The translations under genes and the position numbers were made by a program. Shown one piece after another: positions 34,908 through 43,099 of a DNA stretch of 64,000 nt (position 1 is the stretch's first letter; every line of letters begins with the position of its first letter). A model generated the notes under the pieces. That model was not told the origin of the DNA. It saw only the letters and a program-made list of their open reading frames with translations, and did no database searches. Source of the stretch: Natrinema ejinorense (GTDB lineage Archaea; Halobacteriota; Halobacteria; Halobacteriales; Natrialbaceae); NCBI RefSeq assembly GCF_002494345.1, contig NZ_NXNI01000001.1:62001-126000 (forward strand), written 5' to 3'.

Positions 34908-36701
34908 ATGCAACTCGATGGCGTGCCCGTCGACGAGGCGACGATGGAGTCGTTCGTCGACCGACTCGAGGCGGGCGACGAAACGGGAGCCGTCGACGAC
35001 CTGATCGATTCGGTCGACCGACCGCGACGGGTACTCTCCGCGCTGTTCGGCGTCGGCCACGACGGGTGGTGTCGGTTCCTCGCGGACGACATCGACGGGA
35101 CGTGTCTCGATCTGACGGGAAAGTACGGCCGCAGTACCCCGACGCTCGGTAGCCTCGCGGACGCCGTCTACACGCCCGAATCCTCCGCGGCGGGGAGGCG
35201 GCTGATCGCCGCCCGATCCGGGGTCGATCCGGACTGCGTCGGTCCCCCGATCGAGGGCGAGGCGACGCGGCCGGACTGGCCAAACTCGTTCGATACGATC
35301 GTGGTAAGAGACGACGCGGCGTCGAACGAGGCTCTCCTCGACCGAGTCGATCGCCTCTTCGACCGGCTGACAGCGGGCGGATCGCTCGTCGTCCAACTCG
35401 AGGGATGGCCCCGCACATCGGGACTGCTTGCCGAACTCGGTCTCGAACGCGGGCCCGCTCCGGGATCGGATCGCTCGATTCGGAGCATTGTTCGCTCGCG
35501 CCCGTCACGATTCGTCTCGACCCTCGAGTCGATCGGCTTTGCGGAGGTCGAACTGTACGCCCTGTTACCGTCGGGGTCGTCGTTCAGGTGGATGGTCCCC
35601 GCGAGTGATCCCGAGGCGATCGAGTGGCTCCTCACGGTGCTCAGCACGGAAACGCCGACCGGGCACCTGTCGCGGTTGGTCGCGACCGTTGCGAACGAGG
35701 TCGGCGCGTTGCTGCACGCCTATCCGACGTACATCGCCGTCTGTCGGACCACTCCGGCCGGGACGACCGACGGTCCCGCTCGAGTTTGCCGTCGCGGGGC
35801 GAACCGAACGCTCGTCTTCGAAATCGAAGACGGGGATGTCGTCTCAGTCCGAAAGCTACCGAACCACCCCGCACACGGCGCGTACAACGAGCGTGCGGCC
35901 GCAGTCCTCTCCACGCTCCGGTCCCGATCGACCGACGTGACGGCCACACTCCCATCCGTCTCGCTCGAGCGGACGAGATGCGGTCCCGTCATCGTCGAGG
36001 GGCCGGCGAGTGCGACGCCGCTCCGAGACGCGGTCGAAGGGGCGCGGCCGTCGCCGGAGACGTTCGAGCGGGTGCTCCGGCTCGGTCTCGAGTGGATCCG
36101 TTCGTTTCAGGAGGCGTATACGGGGCCGCGGACGACGCGTTCGGCCGCCGCGGTCCGACGGGACCTCGCCGTCGACCCCCTCGGTCTCGAACCTCCTGCG
36201 GTGACCGACCCGGTGTCGTTCCCGACGGTGCCCGTTCACGGTGACTATCATCCGGGGAACGTGATGCAGGCGGCCGATGGCTCGATCGACCGCATCATTG
36301 ACTGGGAGTACGCCTCGCTGACGGGGGATCCGATCGCCGACCCCGGATTGTACGCGCTCTCGCTCGCGACGTTCTCCTTCGGCGGATTCGAGGCGGGGCT
36401 CCGCCAGGCCTTTCTCGAGGACACGCCGTACTCGTCGATTCTCTACGATCGATTGGCCGCCTACGGCGACTCCATCGGCGTCTCGCCCCGGACGTTCGCG
36501 ATCTACCTCGGCAGTGCGTATGCGAGGCAGGCGACGGTTCACTTCGACGTAAACGGCCCGTGGCGGTTCCACCTCACCCCTCGAGAGAAGGCCGACCGAC
36601 TGGCGGTGCTGTACGACGAACGCCCAGAGATCTGCCGACGATTGGCCGCGGCGAGCGCGGACGCCCGTCGCGAGTCTTCTGGCCCCGCGGTACGTATGTA
36701 A
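34908..36701 (+). CDS. Methyltransferase-like / phosphotransferase (APH-fold) fusion
   Basis: A 597-residue protein in two parts. Residues about 1-290 have a class I methyltransferase layout: LDLTGKYGR in place of the usual LDxGxGxG, then IVVRDDA and GGSLVVQLEGWP; the SAM site is degenerate. Residues about 300-560 are an aminoglycoside-phosphotransferase-like kinase with VHGDYHPGNVM (catalytic Asp) and DWEYAS (metal Asp). The layout recalls bacterial WbdD, which caps O-antigen chains with a methylated phosphate. A GTG at 34893 is an alternative start. Confidence 0.8.
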   Translation: MQLDGVPVDEATMESFVDRLEAGDETGAVDDLIDSVDRPRRVLSALFGVGHDGWCRFLADDIDGTCLDLTGKYGRSTPTLGSLADAVYTPESSAAGRRLIAARSGVDPDCVGPPIEGEATRPDWPNSFDTIVVRDDAASNEALLDRVDRLFDRLTAGGSLVVQLEGWPRTSGLLAELGLERGPAPGSDRSIRSIVRSRPSRFVSTLESIGFAEVELYALLPSGSSFRWMVPASDPEAIEWLLTVLSTETPTGHLSRLVATVANEVGALLHAYPTYIAVCRTTPAGTTDGPARVCRRGANRTLVFEIEDGDVVSVRKLPNHPAHGAYNERAAAVLSTLRSRSTDVTATLPSVSLERTRCGPVIVEGPASATPLRDAVEGARPSPETFERVLRLGLEWIRSFQEAYTGPRTTRSAAAVRRDLAVDPLGLEPPAVTDPVSFPTVPVHGDYHPGNVMQAADGSIDRIIDWEYASLTGDPIADPGLYALSLATFSFGGFEAGLRQAFLEDTPYSSILYDRLAAYGDSIGVSPRTFAIYLGSAYARQATVHFDVNGPWRFHLTPREKADRLAVLYDERPEICRRLAAASADARRESSGPAVRM

Positions 36702-36822
36702 ATTCCGGCCCCGCAGTACGCACACGAATGCCGACCTGTTCCTTCGAGACTGTTTAATCCGCCAAGCGTTCGGTGCAAACTACGGGTAATATGTGACTAC
36801 CAGTGCGATCGGGATGAGTAAT

Positions 36823-36850
36823 ACACTATTTATCCATGAGGAAACAGTGT
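36823..36850. promoter_or_regulatory. Palindrome upstream of the beta-helix gene
   Basis: ACACTATTT...AAACAGTGT forms a 9-bp inverted repeat with one mismatch, with inner CC/GG pairing, about 105-130 bp before the ATG at 36953. TAATTGG (36853-36859) and CCAATTA (36900-36906) form a second spaced inverted repeat. The AT-rich stretch contrasts with the surrounding DNA. Candidate regulator sites. Confidence 0.35.
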
Positions 36851-36876
36851 AGTAATTGGACGTATATGTAGCAACT

Positions 36877-36889
36877 TTAGAAATAGTCT
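36877..36889 (+). promoter_or_regulatory. TTAGAAATAGTCT element shared by two beta-helix genes
   Basis: TTAGAAATAGTCT lies 64-76 bp before the start codon. The same sequence with a TA insertion lies 63-77 bp before the paralogous gene on the minus strand (40679-40693). A TATA (CTTATAAT, about 36919-36926) is about 30 bp before the ATG. The equal spacing suggests an activator-binding site above the core promoter. Confidence 0.5.
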
Positions 36890-36952
36890 CGAAATACTAC
36901 CAATTATTCACTCACAAAGCTTATAATGTGATATTGGAATTACTCGATCGCA

Positions 36953-39028
36953 ATGGCACGCGAATCTTCGAAACTGGATGACGGCGAGTCACCGAACCCG
37001 GCCGTAGACGGTGCCGAACGGTCGAGAACGTCGAGTAATACGAAATTACTCGATCGACGGAGTTACCTCACGCTGACTGGCGCGGGCACCGCAGGGCTGT
37101 TCGCCGCAGCCTCCGGCGTCGTCGGCGCGAGCGAGCACGGCGAATACGATGTTATCGAGGCGAGCGGGCAGACGGTCACACTCGAGGACGAAACGTTCGA
37201 AAACAAACTCATCGACGTGACCACTGGCGACGGGATCACGTTCATGATTGACGGCCCGACGAAGATCCGAAACGTCGGCTTCAAGGGTCTCTATCAGGGC
37301 GGATCGTTCCTCTTCTCGATCACCGCTGACAGCGGTACCGTCGAGTTCGAGAACGTCTACATGGGTGACGGTGCCAACAAGACAGGCACCGACTTCACGC
37401 ACGGTCCTGGCGCCGTCTTCTATCACCGCGACGCCAACTGCGATGTCGTCTTTCGCCACTGCCAGGTACAGGGCTTCCCCAACAACGCGTGGTACTGCTC
37501 GAACACCACCTACGGCGGCACCGCCCGTTGGGAGGAGTGTTTCGGAAAGAACAACGGCGTCACGACGTTTCGCTGTTCCGACCCGGGCGACGAACTCGTC
37601 GGCTGCGTCGCCTACAACGACGACACCGACTACTCGACCGATTACGCCGATTGGGGCGGCTACGGCGAGACAGCCGGCCGTCCGCTCTGGGTCTGGGATC
37701 CGGGCAACCCGACTGTCAAAAACTGTCACTTCGACGCGGGCGACTACCCGCGAGCGATCGCGTCTTATAACGACGCCCCGGTCACGCCCGACGGCGGGGC
37801 GGTCCGAGGCGGCGTCTCGTCCAGCGTTGACACATCGAACATGGGGAACGACCCCACTCTCGAGATCCCCGACGGCGTGCCGACCTCTGCGGAAGAGGCT
37901 GCGAGCGGCGGTTCCTCGGAGTCTCCGTCCAGTAGCGACCCCGAAGAAGGCTCCGACGGGTCGTCGCTGCTGAATACGATCGTCTTCGACGGGAACGGGA
38001 CGGCGGAAACCACCAGCTACGAGTTCGTCGTCAGCGACGCGGTCGAGCCAAGCACCGACGAGAACGCGACGATCGACGAGGCCGCGACCGTCGACGGTAC
38101 CCGCGCCAGCGGCACCGTCGCCGACTACCTCGATGCGTTCCGTTTCGACGGGCAGATCGAGCGACTGTCGGTGGACGGTAACGCGACCGTCCGCGTCAAC
38201 GGCGTCGAGATCGATCCCGCCGATATCGACGACGTCCTGCAGAACGTCGTCCTCATCGATGGCAGCGACGAGGACGCGACCCGATACGAGTTCACCGTCA
38301 CCGGAGACGTCGAACGAAGCTCGTACGATGGGGCGTCGATCGACGACGAGGACGCCATCGAGGACGGGACCGTCTACGGTACCGTCGCCGACTGGAAGGA
38401 TGCCTTCCGCTACAGCGGCGAGATCGTGGAACTGACCGTCGATGGACCGGGAACCGTCTCGGTCAACGGTGAGCGAGTCGATCCCTCGGACTTCGGCGCC
38501 GATCTCCCCCACGTACTCGAGGTTCAGGGGACGGGAACGCCGGTGGCGTTCGAGATCACCGTCGACGGCGAGATCGAACTCGCGGGCGAGGAACCGCCCG
38601 AAGACGAGGCGACGACGATCTCCGGATCGACGGCCCAGAGCACCGTCACCGACGACAGCCTCCGGTTTAACTTCTCGGGCGTCCTGACCGATGTCTCGCT
38701 GACCGGCGGGACGCCGAAGATCACGGTCGACGGCGAGGAGATCGACCTCGAGGAGTACGGCGATCCGGAACTGCTCCCTCACGCGATCGTCTTCGACGGC
38801 ACCGAGACGGCCGAGCCGAGTACGTACTCGTTCCGCGTGGACGGCACTGTCATGAAAGCACAGTATCGCGACGCGTCGATCGACGATGGGGACGTCGTCG
38901 AGGACACGACGGTTCGGGGCGGCGTCGGCGACTGGCTCGACGCCTACTGGTTCGACGGCGACATCGTGGACGGCCAGATTCTCGGCGATGCGACGGTCGA
39001 CATCCAGTACAACGCGCGCGAGCAGTAG
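36953..39028 (+). CDS. Tat-exported beta-helix protein with C-terminal repeats
   Basis: A 691-residue acidic protein. A Tat signal is present (R35-R36 in DRRSYLTLTGAG, hydrophobic stretch 41-58, export after about residue 60). Residues about 63-310 look like a right-handed beta-helix (pectate-lyase-like; IRNVGFKG, VEFENVYMGDG, NCHFDAGD) and end IPDGVPTSAEEAASGG. Residues 339-691 hold four tandem repeats of about 90 residues starting near 339, 428, 518 and 608 (IVFDG, VVLIDG, VLEVQG, AIVFDG). Probably a glycan-binding or glycan-cleaving surface protein; activity unproven. Confidence 0.85.
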   Translation: MARESSKLDDGESPNPAVDGAERSRTSSNTKLLDRRSYLTLTGAGTAGLFAAASGVVGASEHGEYDVIEASGQTVTLEDETFENKLIDVTTGDGITFMIDGPTKIRNVGFKGLYQGGSFLFSITADSGTVEFENVYMGDGANKTGTDFTHGPGAVFYHRDANCDVVFRHCQVQGFPNNAWYCSNTTYGGTARWEECFGKNNGVTTFRCSDPGDELVGCVAYNDDTDYSTDYADWGGYGETAGRPLWVWDPGNPTVKNCHFDAGDYPRAIASYNDAPVTPDGGAVRGGVSSSVDTSNMGNDPTLEIPDGVPTSAEEAASGGSSESPSSSDPEEGSDGSSLLNTIVFDGNGTAETTSYEFVVSDAVEPSTDENATIDEAATVDGTRASGTVADYLDAFRFDGQIERLSVDGNATVRVNGVEIDPADIDDVLQNVVLIDGSDEDATRYEFTVTGDVERSSYDGASIDDEDAIEDGTVYGTVADWKDAFRYSGEIVELTVDGPGTVSVNGERVDPSDFGADLPHVLEVQGTGTPVAFEITVDGEIELAGEEPPEDEATTISGSTAQSTVTDDSLRFNFSGVLTDVSLTGGTPKITVDGEEIDLEEYGDPELLPHAIVFDGTETAEPSTYSFRVDGTVMKAQYRDASIDDGDVVEDTTVRGGVGDWLDAYWFDGDIVDGQILGDATVDIQYNAREQ

Positions 39029-39665
39029 TTCAGCCCCGTGACGAGTCCGTCTCGCAGCCGAGTCGCGTAATTCGACCTCTTTCTCGCGATTCCCGTCGCT
39101 CGAGAACCTGATCAGTCACGATTCCCGATCCAGTGTGACGGTCCAGTAGGTCACCGCGGGAGTAATTGGCTTCGTCTCGTCGGCCGGAACTGCTGAACTG
39201 TCGCCCACTCTTTCTCGCCCCGGGTCGTTCGCAGGCGTGTGGAAGCCTCGCGTACCGACTCCGGGTGCGACTGCGGAAAGCGACGGCTCGTGTCGTCGCG
39301 CTGGTTTGCCGACCCCTGCGTTCGATGGCCGAACCGGATTCCTCGCTGGACAGCGATAGTACCGGTCCGTCTCCGCGAGGCGGTTCCCGTCTTTCGGATC
39401 GTCGTCGATCGCTGTCGTTTCGCGTTCGGGCTCCAGCGGAGTGGCCGTTCGGTTGGCCAACGATATCGAACCTCTGGGTACAACGGGTCCTCGTCGGTCA
39501 AAAGGGATCGTTCGAAAACCGATCGACGACAGCGAACGCGTCCGGCGAAGGCCACGGGACGGCAGTCCCGTGGTGGAGGTGATTCGCGTCAGCGGGGATT
39601 ATAGCGCCGTGTCTTCGTGTGGTGGAGGGGGCGTCAGCGGAACCGGTAGATCGGCGGCGGGCGCG
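39029..39665. other. 637-bp non-coding convergent region
   Basis: It lies between the ends of two convergent beta-helix genes. The open frames here are basic and serine/arginine-rich, unlike haloarchaeal proteins. The notable element is a perfect hairpin, CCACGGGAC-GGCA-GTCCCGTGG (39552-39573). Hairpins of this type also occur at IS200/IS605-type ends, but I see no transposase remnant. Confidence 0.5.
39552..39573. terminator. Perfect 9-bp-stem, 4-nt-loop hairpin
   Basis: CCACGGGAC pairs with GTCCCGTGG across the tetraloop GGCA. It lies 93 bp beyond the stop of the minus-strand beta-helix gene and 524 bp beyond the other. It may be a 3'-end structure or a relic of a transposon end. Confidence 0.4.
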
Positions 39666-40616
39666 TCAGTTCCCTGCGCCAGATGCCGCTTCTTCGGGGC
39701 TCGTCGGGACGCCGTCGGGAATGTAGGCGTCGGGGTCGGTACCGACGTCGTCGCCGAGCTGGACGCTCGAGCCGGCCGCTTCGGAGATCCCGGCCTGGTC
39801 GTCGTAATCGGATTCCGTGACGACGACCTCCGTCGGGTTCCCGTTCGCACCGGCGACGATGGCGTTGTTCTGGCCGTTCATCTCGATCTGGCAGCCCTCG
39901 ACCTCGACCGTGCCGGGTGCCCACGCCCAGATGCCGCGGCCGACGTAGCCCTCGCTACTGTCGACGTAGACACTCGAGTTCGTGACCTTGCTCCCTTTGG
40001 TCCCCAGTCGGAAGTGGGAGACGTAGCAGTTCGCGGCGAAGCTGCTATCGATGTGGATCGTGCCGCCGCCCTTGTTGCCGGGGGCGGAGCCGTAGATCGC
40101 GTTGTCCGCGAAGTTCTGAATGTTGACGTTTTTGAAGTCGATGTGGCCGTTGTGATCCGGGGCGACCCAGAAGGCCGTCTGGCCGTGGCCGTTCGGATTG
40201 CCGTTGCCGGTGCTCGAGCCGTCACCGAGGTAAACGTTCTCGACGGTGCAGGTGCCGCCGCTCGTGTCGGAGATGCCGAAGGTGGCGGTCCCGGTGCCGG
40301 AGGTGTTCTCGCCCTTGAAACCGACGTTTCGAATCGTCCAGTCGCTGCTGTGGGCGGTGATGACGATGTCCTGGCCGGTCGTCATGTCGATGAGCTTGTT
40401 CTCCCAGGTCTCACCGGCGTCGATCGTAATCGTCTGTCCCTGGGCTTCGATCACCTCGTAGTCGTCCTCGGCCGCAGCGGTGCCGACCCCACCGATTGCG
40501 GTCGCCGCGGTCGCGACCGCGGCGAGCGAACGAACGTAGTTACGGCGGGTTAACTCACTGTTACGGCCTGTAGTCGGAGCGGATTCCGTCTCGGACGTAC
40601 GGGGGTTCTGCGCCAT
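39666..40616 (-). CDS. Tat-exported beta-helix protein
   Basis: A 316-residue acidic protein. The Tat signal is R24-R25 in ELTRRNYVRSLAAVATAATAIGG, with cleavage around residue 50. The mature part is a beta-helix with a run of Asn/Gly-rich turns (IRNVGFKGENTSG, VENVYLGDGSS, HIDFKNVNIQNFADNAIYG). It ends IPDGVPTSPEEAASGAGN and lacks the repeats of its longer paralogue at 36953. Shared sequence such as RNVGFKG, ENVY-GDG and IPDGVPTS-EEAASG shows common ancestry. Function unproven. Confidence 0.85.
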   Translation of the reverse strand: MAQNPRTSETESAPTTGRNSELTRRNYVRSLAAVATAATAIGGVGTAAAEDDYEVIEAQGQTITIDAGETWENKLIDMTTGQDIVITAHSSDWTIRNVGFKGENTSGTGTATFGISDTSGGTCTVENVYLGDGSSTGNGNPNGHGQTAFWVAPDHNGHIDFKNVNIQNFADNAIYGSAPGNKGGGTIHIDSSFAANCYVSHFRLGTKGSKVTNSSVYVDSSEGYVGRGIWAWAPGTVEVEGCQIEMNGQNNAIVAGANGNPTEVVVTESDYDDQAGISEAAGSSVQLGDDVGTDPDAYIPDGVPTSPEEAASGAGN

Positions 40617-41021
40617 ACATGTCCGTAACTCTGCCTTACACTCATAAACTTTTTCTTGCCATCATGTTTTGATTTTACAGACTATATTTCTAACACTGCA
40701 AAACACATCATAATATGGTAAAATAAACTCACGAATATACGACTGTTTTGATGACAACGTTCCTGCCTGTCGGCGTTCGTTTCCGGAGGAAACGACGGCA
40801 TATCCAGTAGCGAGCCGGTTTCGTGGCGATTTCACCGCCAGTGGATCGGCCAGTCGTCTCCGCAGATGGAACCGTTTCGAGCGCCCAGCTTCGTCTTTCT
40901 CAGGCCGTAATCGTCTTTTACCGCGGGTGTGATGACTGTCTATCCCCGTTTCGAAGCAGGTAGCGGGAGCCGATGACGACTCCGAACGTCACCGGAGGCG
41001 GCCCAGCAGGCGGATCGATCG
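40617..41021. other. 405-bp AT-rich promoter region and gap
   Basis: Bases 40617-40760 are markedly AT-rich and hold the promoter of the beta-helix gene: a GTTTATGA TATA box (minus strand, about 40644-40651) 28 bp before the ATG and the TTAGAAATATAGTCT element further up. Bases 40760-41021 show no coding frame or notable repeat. Confidence 0.55.
40679..40693 (-). promoter_or_regulatory. TTAGAAATATAGTCT element shared by two beta-helix genes
   Basis: Minus-strand copy of the element seen at 36877-36889, with a TA insertion. It lies 63-77 bp before the ATG at 40616, nearly the same distance as its partner, which supports common regulation. Confidence 0.5.
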
Positions 41022-42815
41022 CTACGCCTCGCTGCTGATGGCGTACATCTCGAACTCCTCGTTCGAGACGACCTTGTTCACGCCCGGTCGGGTATCGAGC
41101 CCCTCGAGTGCGGCCTTGCGGTAGTTGAGTTCGTTGTAGACCGCGATCTCTCTGGTCGTGTCCCACTCCGTGTGGACGAAGTAGTACTCGTCGGTGGGGT
41201 AGGCTCCGCTGTAGTTGCCAGCCGAGAACGTACTGGCGTTGACCGAACCGGTGGCCGCCGACGCGCCCCCGATGGTGTCGTCGCCGCCGGCGATCCCGTT
41301 GATCCCGTGATCGTATCGGTAGGGATCGTATCCCATCCCTGCGTAGGGAACCCCATCGGCACCGCGATCGAGCCCGGTTTCGTAGCCGCTCATCATCTCG
41401 GGGGTCACGTGCTGGCCCGGGTTGTAGATCAGCGGCGACGCGAACACGGTCACCAACCCGAGCACGAGACAGGCGCCCAGCAGTAGCGCCATAACCGCGT
41501 TCGCACCCGGGCGCGTGATCACGGTTGAGAGCCCACCCGCGAACTGAGCCAGCGCGATGCCTGCGAGGATCGTGATGAGGACGTAGATGAAGCCGAGCTG
41601 TCGGAACGCCATCGTCGGGGTTCCGACGAAGTAGACGGCGAACATGCCCCCGAGCGGTAAGAGCGCGAGCGCGGTGTAGTTGACGAACGACTGCGTTTCC
41701 CAGTCGAGGCTCGTCCGGCCCAGCCAGACGACCAGGATGAACAGACCCACGATGAGGCCGACGATCGCCGCATCCAGGAACATCTTCACGAACAGTTCGC
41801 CGAGGCTCCCGCCGATCTCGGTCAGCGACCCGCCGCGCTGGCCGACTTCGGACCCTGCGCCGACGTCCTGTGCGAGCAGTCCGTACACGAGCCCCGACGC
41901 CGCGCTCCTGAACCGCTCGTTGCCCAGCGCCCAGAGGCCGAACATCCCGCCGAGGACGAGCGTCTGTGCGTACACCGTCGGATGCTCGAGCATCGGATGG
42001 TCGTCGAATCGTCGACGGGCGAGATACTGGACGCCGCCGATCGCACCGACGAGGATGACGACGTTGAACATCTGCTGGGGGTGGACCAACAGGAGCAAGA
42101 GCGCGGTCAGAAAGACGAGCACGCTGAACGGCGACAGTCCGAACGGGAGCCGTTCGATCGTCGCCCGACGCCGGAGGAAGGCGACGATCGCGAAGAGCAC
42201 GGCGGGAACGAGAAACAGGGCGTTCGAGTTGGTGTGGACGCCCATGTGCGTCGCGATATTGTTGATCGGTAACACCATCCAGGAGACGATCGCGGCGAAC
42301 CCGACGGCGGCCCCGTCGCCCGCCATATCGCGGACGACGAGCGGGACGAAGAGCAGGAACGGCACGAACAGAACGACCATGCCGATCAGGAGGGCCCGTT
42401 CGATCGACACGCCGCCGGTGAAGTGTAAGACCGTTGCGATGGCGTGTAATCCCGGATAGAACAGTTCGTGTGGGAGGGTCCCGCCAGCGGTGATGTCCCG
42501 CGTCCAGCCCAGGTGTGTCAGCGCGTCCCCCATCCCGGCGAAGCGATAGTTCCGGATCACCGGGAGACTCACGAGCGCCGTGACCGTCGTCGCGCCGAGT
42601 GCGATCCCGAGCCCTTGCTGGCGACCGCGACAGGAGAGGGTCGTCCCGACCGCGATCGCGAGCGCGAGTGCAAAGCCAGCCCAGACGAGCGCCGGTGTCC
42701 CCGCATAGACCGACGCCTCGTATGCGGTCGCCGGGTTCGCTCTCGCGACTGCGATTCCGATCGCGACCGCGAGGAATCCGACCGCGACCGTCACGTTGAG
42801 CGTCGACCGTCTCAT
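41022..42815 (-). CDS. Large multi-pass membrane protein, GT-C-like
   Basis: A 597-residue protein with about 12-14 membrane helices followed by a soluble C-terminal domain of about 130 residues (from HVTPEMMSGYETG). The loop after the second or third helix has NYRFAGMGDALTHLGWTRDI, an acidic first-loop motif like that of GT-C lipid-phosphate-sugar transferases. The C-terminal part has TEWDTTREIAVYNELNYRK. It is a candidate membrane glycosyltransferase or polymerase. The GT-C assignment is inference; the exact family is not recognised. Confidence 0.65.
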   Translation of the reverse strand: MRRSTLNVTVAVGFLAVAIGIAVARANPATAYEASVYAGTPALVWAGFALALAIAVGTTLSCRGRQQGLGIALGATTVTALVSLPVIRNYRFAGMGDALTHLGWTRDITAGGTLPHELFYPGLHAIATVLHFTGGVSIERALLIGMVVLFVPFLLFVPLVVRDMAGDGAAVGFAAIVSWMVLPINNIATHMGVHTNSNALFLVPAVLFAIVAFLRRRATIERLPFGLSPFSVLVFLTALLLLLVHPQQMFNVVILVGAIGGVQYLARRRFDDHPMLEHPTVYAQTLVLGGMFGLWALGNERFRSAASGLVYGLLAQDVGAGSEVGQRGGSLTEIGGSLGELFVKMFLDAAIVGLIVGLFILVVWLGRTSLDWETQSFVNYTALALLPLGGMFAVYFVGTPTMAFRQLGFIYVLITILAGIALAQFAGGLSTVITRPGANAVMALLLGACLVLGLVTVFASPLIYNPGQHVTPEMMSGYETGLDRGADGVPYAGMGYDPYRYDHGINGIAGGDDTIGGASAATGSVNASTFSAGNYSGAYPTDEYYFVHTEWDTTREIAVYNELNYRKAALEGLDTRPGVNKVVSNEEFEMYAISSEA

Positions 42816-42930
42816 GCGTTCTCACCGCACTCGTTCGGGCCGGGCCCCGCCGGGCCGGGCGTCTCCGAGCCACGTGTTTCCGGACCAGTCTCGATACGCA
42901 TCTGTTGCCCGCTCTCTCGGGGCTGTCGGG

Positions 42931-42940
42931 GTTTGTTATA
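42931..42940 (-). promoter_or_regulatory. Island promoter element TATAACAAAC
   Basis: Minus-strand copy with one mismatch to ATAACAAAG, 116 bp before the start of the membrane protein gene at 42815. The long distance implies a leader of about 90 nt if this is the core promoter. Confidence 0.4.
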
Positions 42941-43099
42941 CGGCTCCTACCCACGAAACCAGCTGCCGGCGTCGGTTACACCGTCCCTATGGGGTCCGGA
43001 CAGTCGGCTATGGATCGATTTCTCCGTTCCCGATCGATCAACGGTTCCGATGGTTTTTGTAGCCGGTCGTGATCCCCTCGAGGAACGATCCCCCAACCT

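Noticed and set aside
39552-39573. A hairpin that might mark the end of an IS200/IS605-type element
   Set aside because: No transposase or TnpB remnant and no partner end was seen nearby.
39441-40553. A 370-codon plus-strand frame over the second beta-helix gene
   Set aside because: Antisense to a gene with a Tat signal and paralogue; composition is mirror-like.
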